From: Bradyrhizobium mercantei
Lineage (GTDB): Bacteria; Pseudomonadota; Alphaproteobacteria; Rhizobiales; Xanthobacteraceae
Direction: 5' to 3'
Assembly (NCBI RefSeq): GCF_001982635.1
Contig: NZ_MKFI01000003.1
Coordinates: 62,001 to 126,000, forward strand
Length of the DNA: 64,000 nucleotides
Below the pieces are notes generated by a model. The model was not told where the DNA came from. It did not search any database and was given only the letters and a program-made list of their open reading frames with translations. Each line of letters starts with the position of its first letter. Positions within the stretch are counted from its first letter, which is position 1. The position numbers were made by a program, and so were the translations under genes. Shown piece by piece: positions 62,898 through 64,000 of the stretch.

Positions 62898-64000
62898 CTA
62901 CGCCGCCGCCTTTTTCTCGTCGCGCAATTCGCGGCGCAGGATCTTGCCGACATTCGTCTTCGGCAGGTCGGTCCTGAACTCGATCTGCTTCGGCACCTTG
63001 TAGGCGGTGAGCTGGGTGGCACTGAACTTGATGATGTCCTCCGCCGTGACGTTCGGGTCCTTCTTGACCACGAAGGCCTTCACCGCTTCGCCGGATTTCG
63101 CATCGGGCACGCCGATCACGGCGCATTCCAGCACGCCCGGGTGGCTTGCGATCACTTCCTCGATCTCGTTCGGATAGACGTTGAATCCGGAGACCAGGAT
63201 CATGTCCTTCTTGCGGTCGACGATCTTGGTATAGCCCTTCTCGTCCATCACGCCGATGTCGCCGGTGCGGAAATAGCCGTCCGCCGTCATCACGCGCGCG
63301 GTCTCGTCGGGCCTGTTCCAGTAGCCTGACATCACCTGCGGACCCTTGGCGCAGATTTCGCCGGCCTCGCCGATCGGCAGCTCATTGCCGTCATCGTCGC
63401 GGATCGAGAGCCAGGTCGACGGCACGGGAAGGCCGATCGTCCCGGAGAATTCCTCGATCGTGGCGGGATTGCACGTCAGGGTCGGCGAGGTCTCCGACAG
63501 GCCATAGCCTTCCGACAACGAGACGCCCGTCACCTTCAGCCACTTCTCGGCGACCGGCCGTTGCGTCGCCATGCCGCCGCCATTGGCGATCTTCAGCTTG
63601 GAGAAGTCGAGCTTGTCGAATCCGGGCGTGTTCAGCAGGCCGTTGTAGAGGGTGTTGACCGCCGGAAAGAAGCTGACCTGGTACTTCGACAGCTCCTTGA
63701 CGAAGCCGGCCATGTCGCGCGGATTCGGAATCAAGAGATTGGTGCCGCCGCACCGCATGCCCAGCAGATAGCAGGCGGTGAGCGCGAAGACGTGATAGAG
63801 CGGCAGCGCACAGACGATGACCATCTGTTCGACGATCGGCGGCTTCGCCAGCGCCGGCTGCAGCCAGGCGTCGTTCTGCAGCACGTTGGCCAGGATGTTG
63901 CGGTGGAGCAGGGTCGCGCCCTTGGAGACGCCCGTGGTGCCGCCGGTATATTGCAGGAAGGCGACATCATCGAGCGTCAGCGCCGGCTTGTTGAGCCTGG
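62898..64000 (-). CDS. fadD: Long-chain fatty-acid-CoA ligase (N-terminal part outside window)
   Basis: The frame is open to the window edge, giving the C-terminal 366 residues. AMP-binding P-loop [12 protein letters not shown] close to the edge, [35 protein letters not shown], the swivel region and the C-terminal lysine in [20 protein letters not shown]. It converts fatty acids to acyl-CoA, at the inner membrane. Start and first third are lost. It probably belongs to the same transcript as the DUF924 gene (25 bp gap). Confidence 0.9.
   Translation of the reverse strand, partial: RLNKPALTLDDVAFLQYTGGTTGVSKGATLLHRNILANVLQNDAWLQPALAKPPIVEQMVIVCALPLYHVFALTACYLLGMRCGGTNLLIPNPRDMAGFVKELSKYQVSFFPAVNTLYNGLLNTPGFDKLDFSKLKIANGGGMATQRPVAEKWLKVTGVSLSEGYGLSETSPTLTCNPATIEEFSGTIGLPVPSTWLSIRDDDGNELPIGEAGEICAKGPQVMSGYWNRPDETARVMTADGYFRTGDIGVMDEKGYTKIVDRKKDMILVSGFNVYPNEIEEVIASHPGVLECAVIGVPDAKSGEAVKAFVVKKDPNVTAEDIIKFSATQLTAYKVPKQIEFRTDLPKTNVGKILRRELRDEKKAAA

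Overview
The window looks like a chromosomal segment of an alphaproteobacterium of the Bradyrhizobium/Rhodopseudomonas group. The evidence is the high GC content, the gene types (TrcR/DUF1013 regulator, DUF2849 and DUF934 in a cys operon, DUF883 and holin-X membrane proteins, the many small secreted proteins) and above all several families of palindromic intergenic repeats that resemble those I know from that group. The genus is inferred; no rRNA or tRNA gene is present to confirm it. The segment is mostly housekeeping and metabolic chromosome. I see no prophage, insertion sequence, CRISPR array, plasmid origin or recognisable defence island.

Layout. 1-7 kb: end of an unidentified gene, a DMT exporter, small proteins, then envelope genes (holin-X-like, DUF883, AI-2E family permease, L,D-transpeptidase, DUF2865). 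7-9.3 kb: malate synthase G. 9.5-21.3 kb: an assimilatory sulfate cluster. cysD-cysNC run leftward and cysG-DUF2849-cysI-DUF934-cysH followed by sbp-cysT-cysW-cysA run rightward from one divergent control region. Together they import sulfate, activate it, reduce it to sulfite and sulfide, and make the siroheme for the reductase. 21.5-24.6 kb: CAP lipoprotein, patatin phospholipase, 3-hydroxybutyrate dehydrogenase and an orphan antitoxin-like protein. 24.6-31.2 kb: flippase, DsbD-alpha protein, YqgE, TauD-type dioxygenase, two SDRs and a CsbD/DUF883-like protein.

31.4-39.3 kb: an SGNH-fold protein that has lost catalytic residues, a lytic transglycosylase, galU, and the divergent oxyR-katG peroxide-defence pair. 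39.4-46.9 kb: aldo/keto reductase, PaaI thioesterase, CoA-type NUDIX hydrolase, several secreted proteins (one possibly lysozyme-like), a CitE-like lyase, and a degenerate receiver-EAL protein. 47.2-51.2 kb: a decayed MFS transporter and a TAXI-TRAP uptake operon with a DUF1850 partner. 51.3-64 kb: SDR, membrane protein, Na+/H+ antiporter, TPR-LprI protein, propionyl-CoA synthetase, TrcR, ispH-thrB-rnhA, peroxiredoxin, DUF924 and the C-terminal part of a fatty-acyl-CoA ligase.

The signal most worth a second look is the set of dispersed palindromic elements (at least five multi-copy or REP-like families). Two copies of one family sit exactly on stop codons, one lies inside the TRAP operon, and one contains a nested palindrome. 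Other points of interest are the SGNH pseudoenzyme, the EAL protein with an altered metal-site residue and a receiver lacking its phosphoacceptor, and the lysozyme-like secreted protein. I did not find a convincing new multi-gene system.
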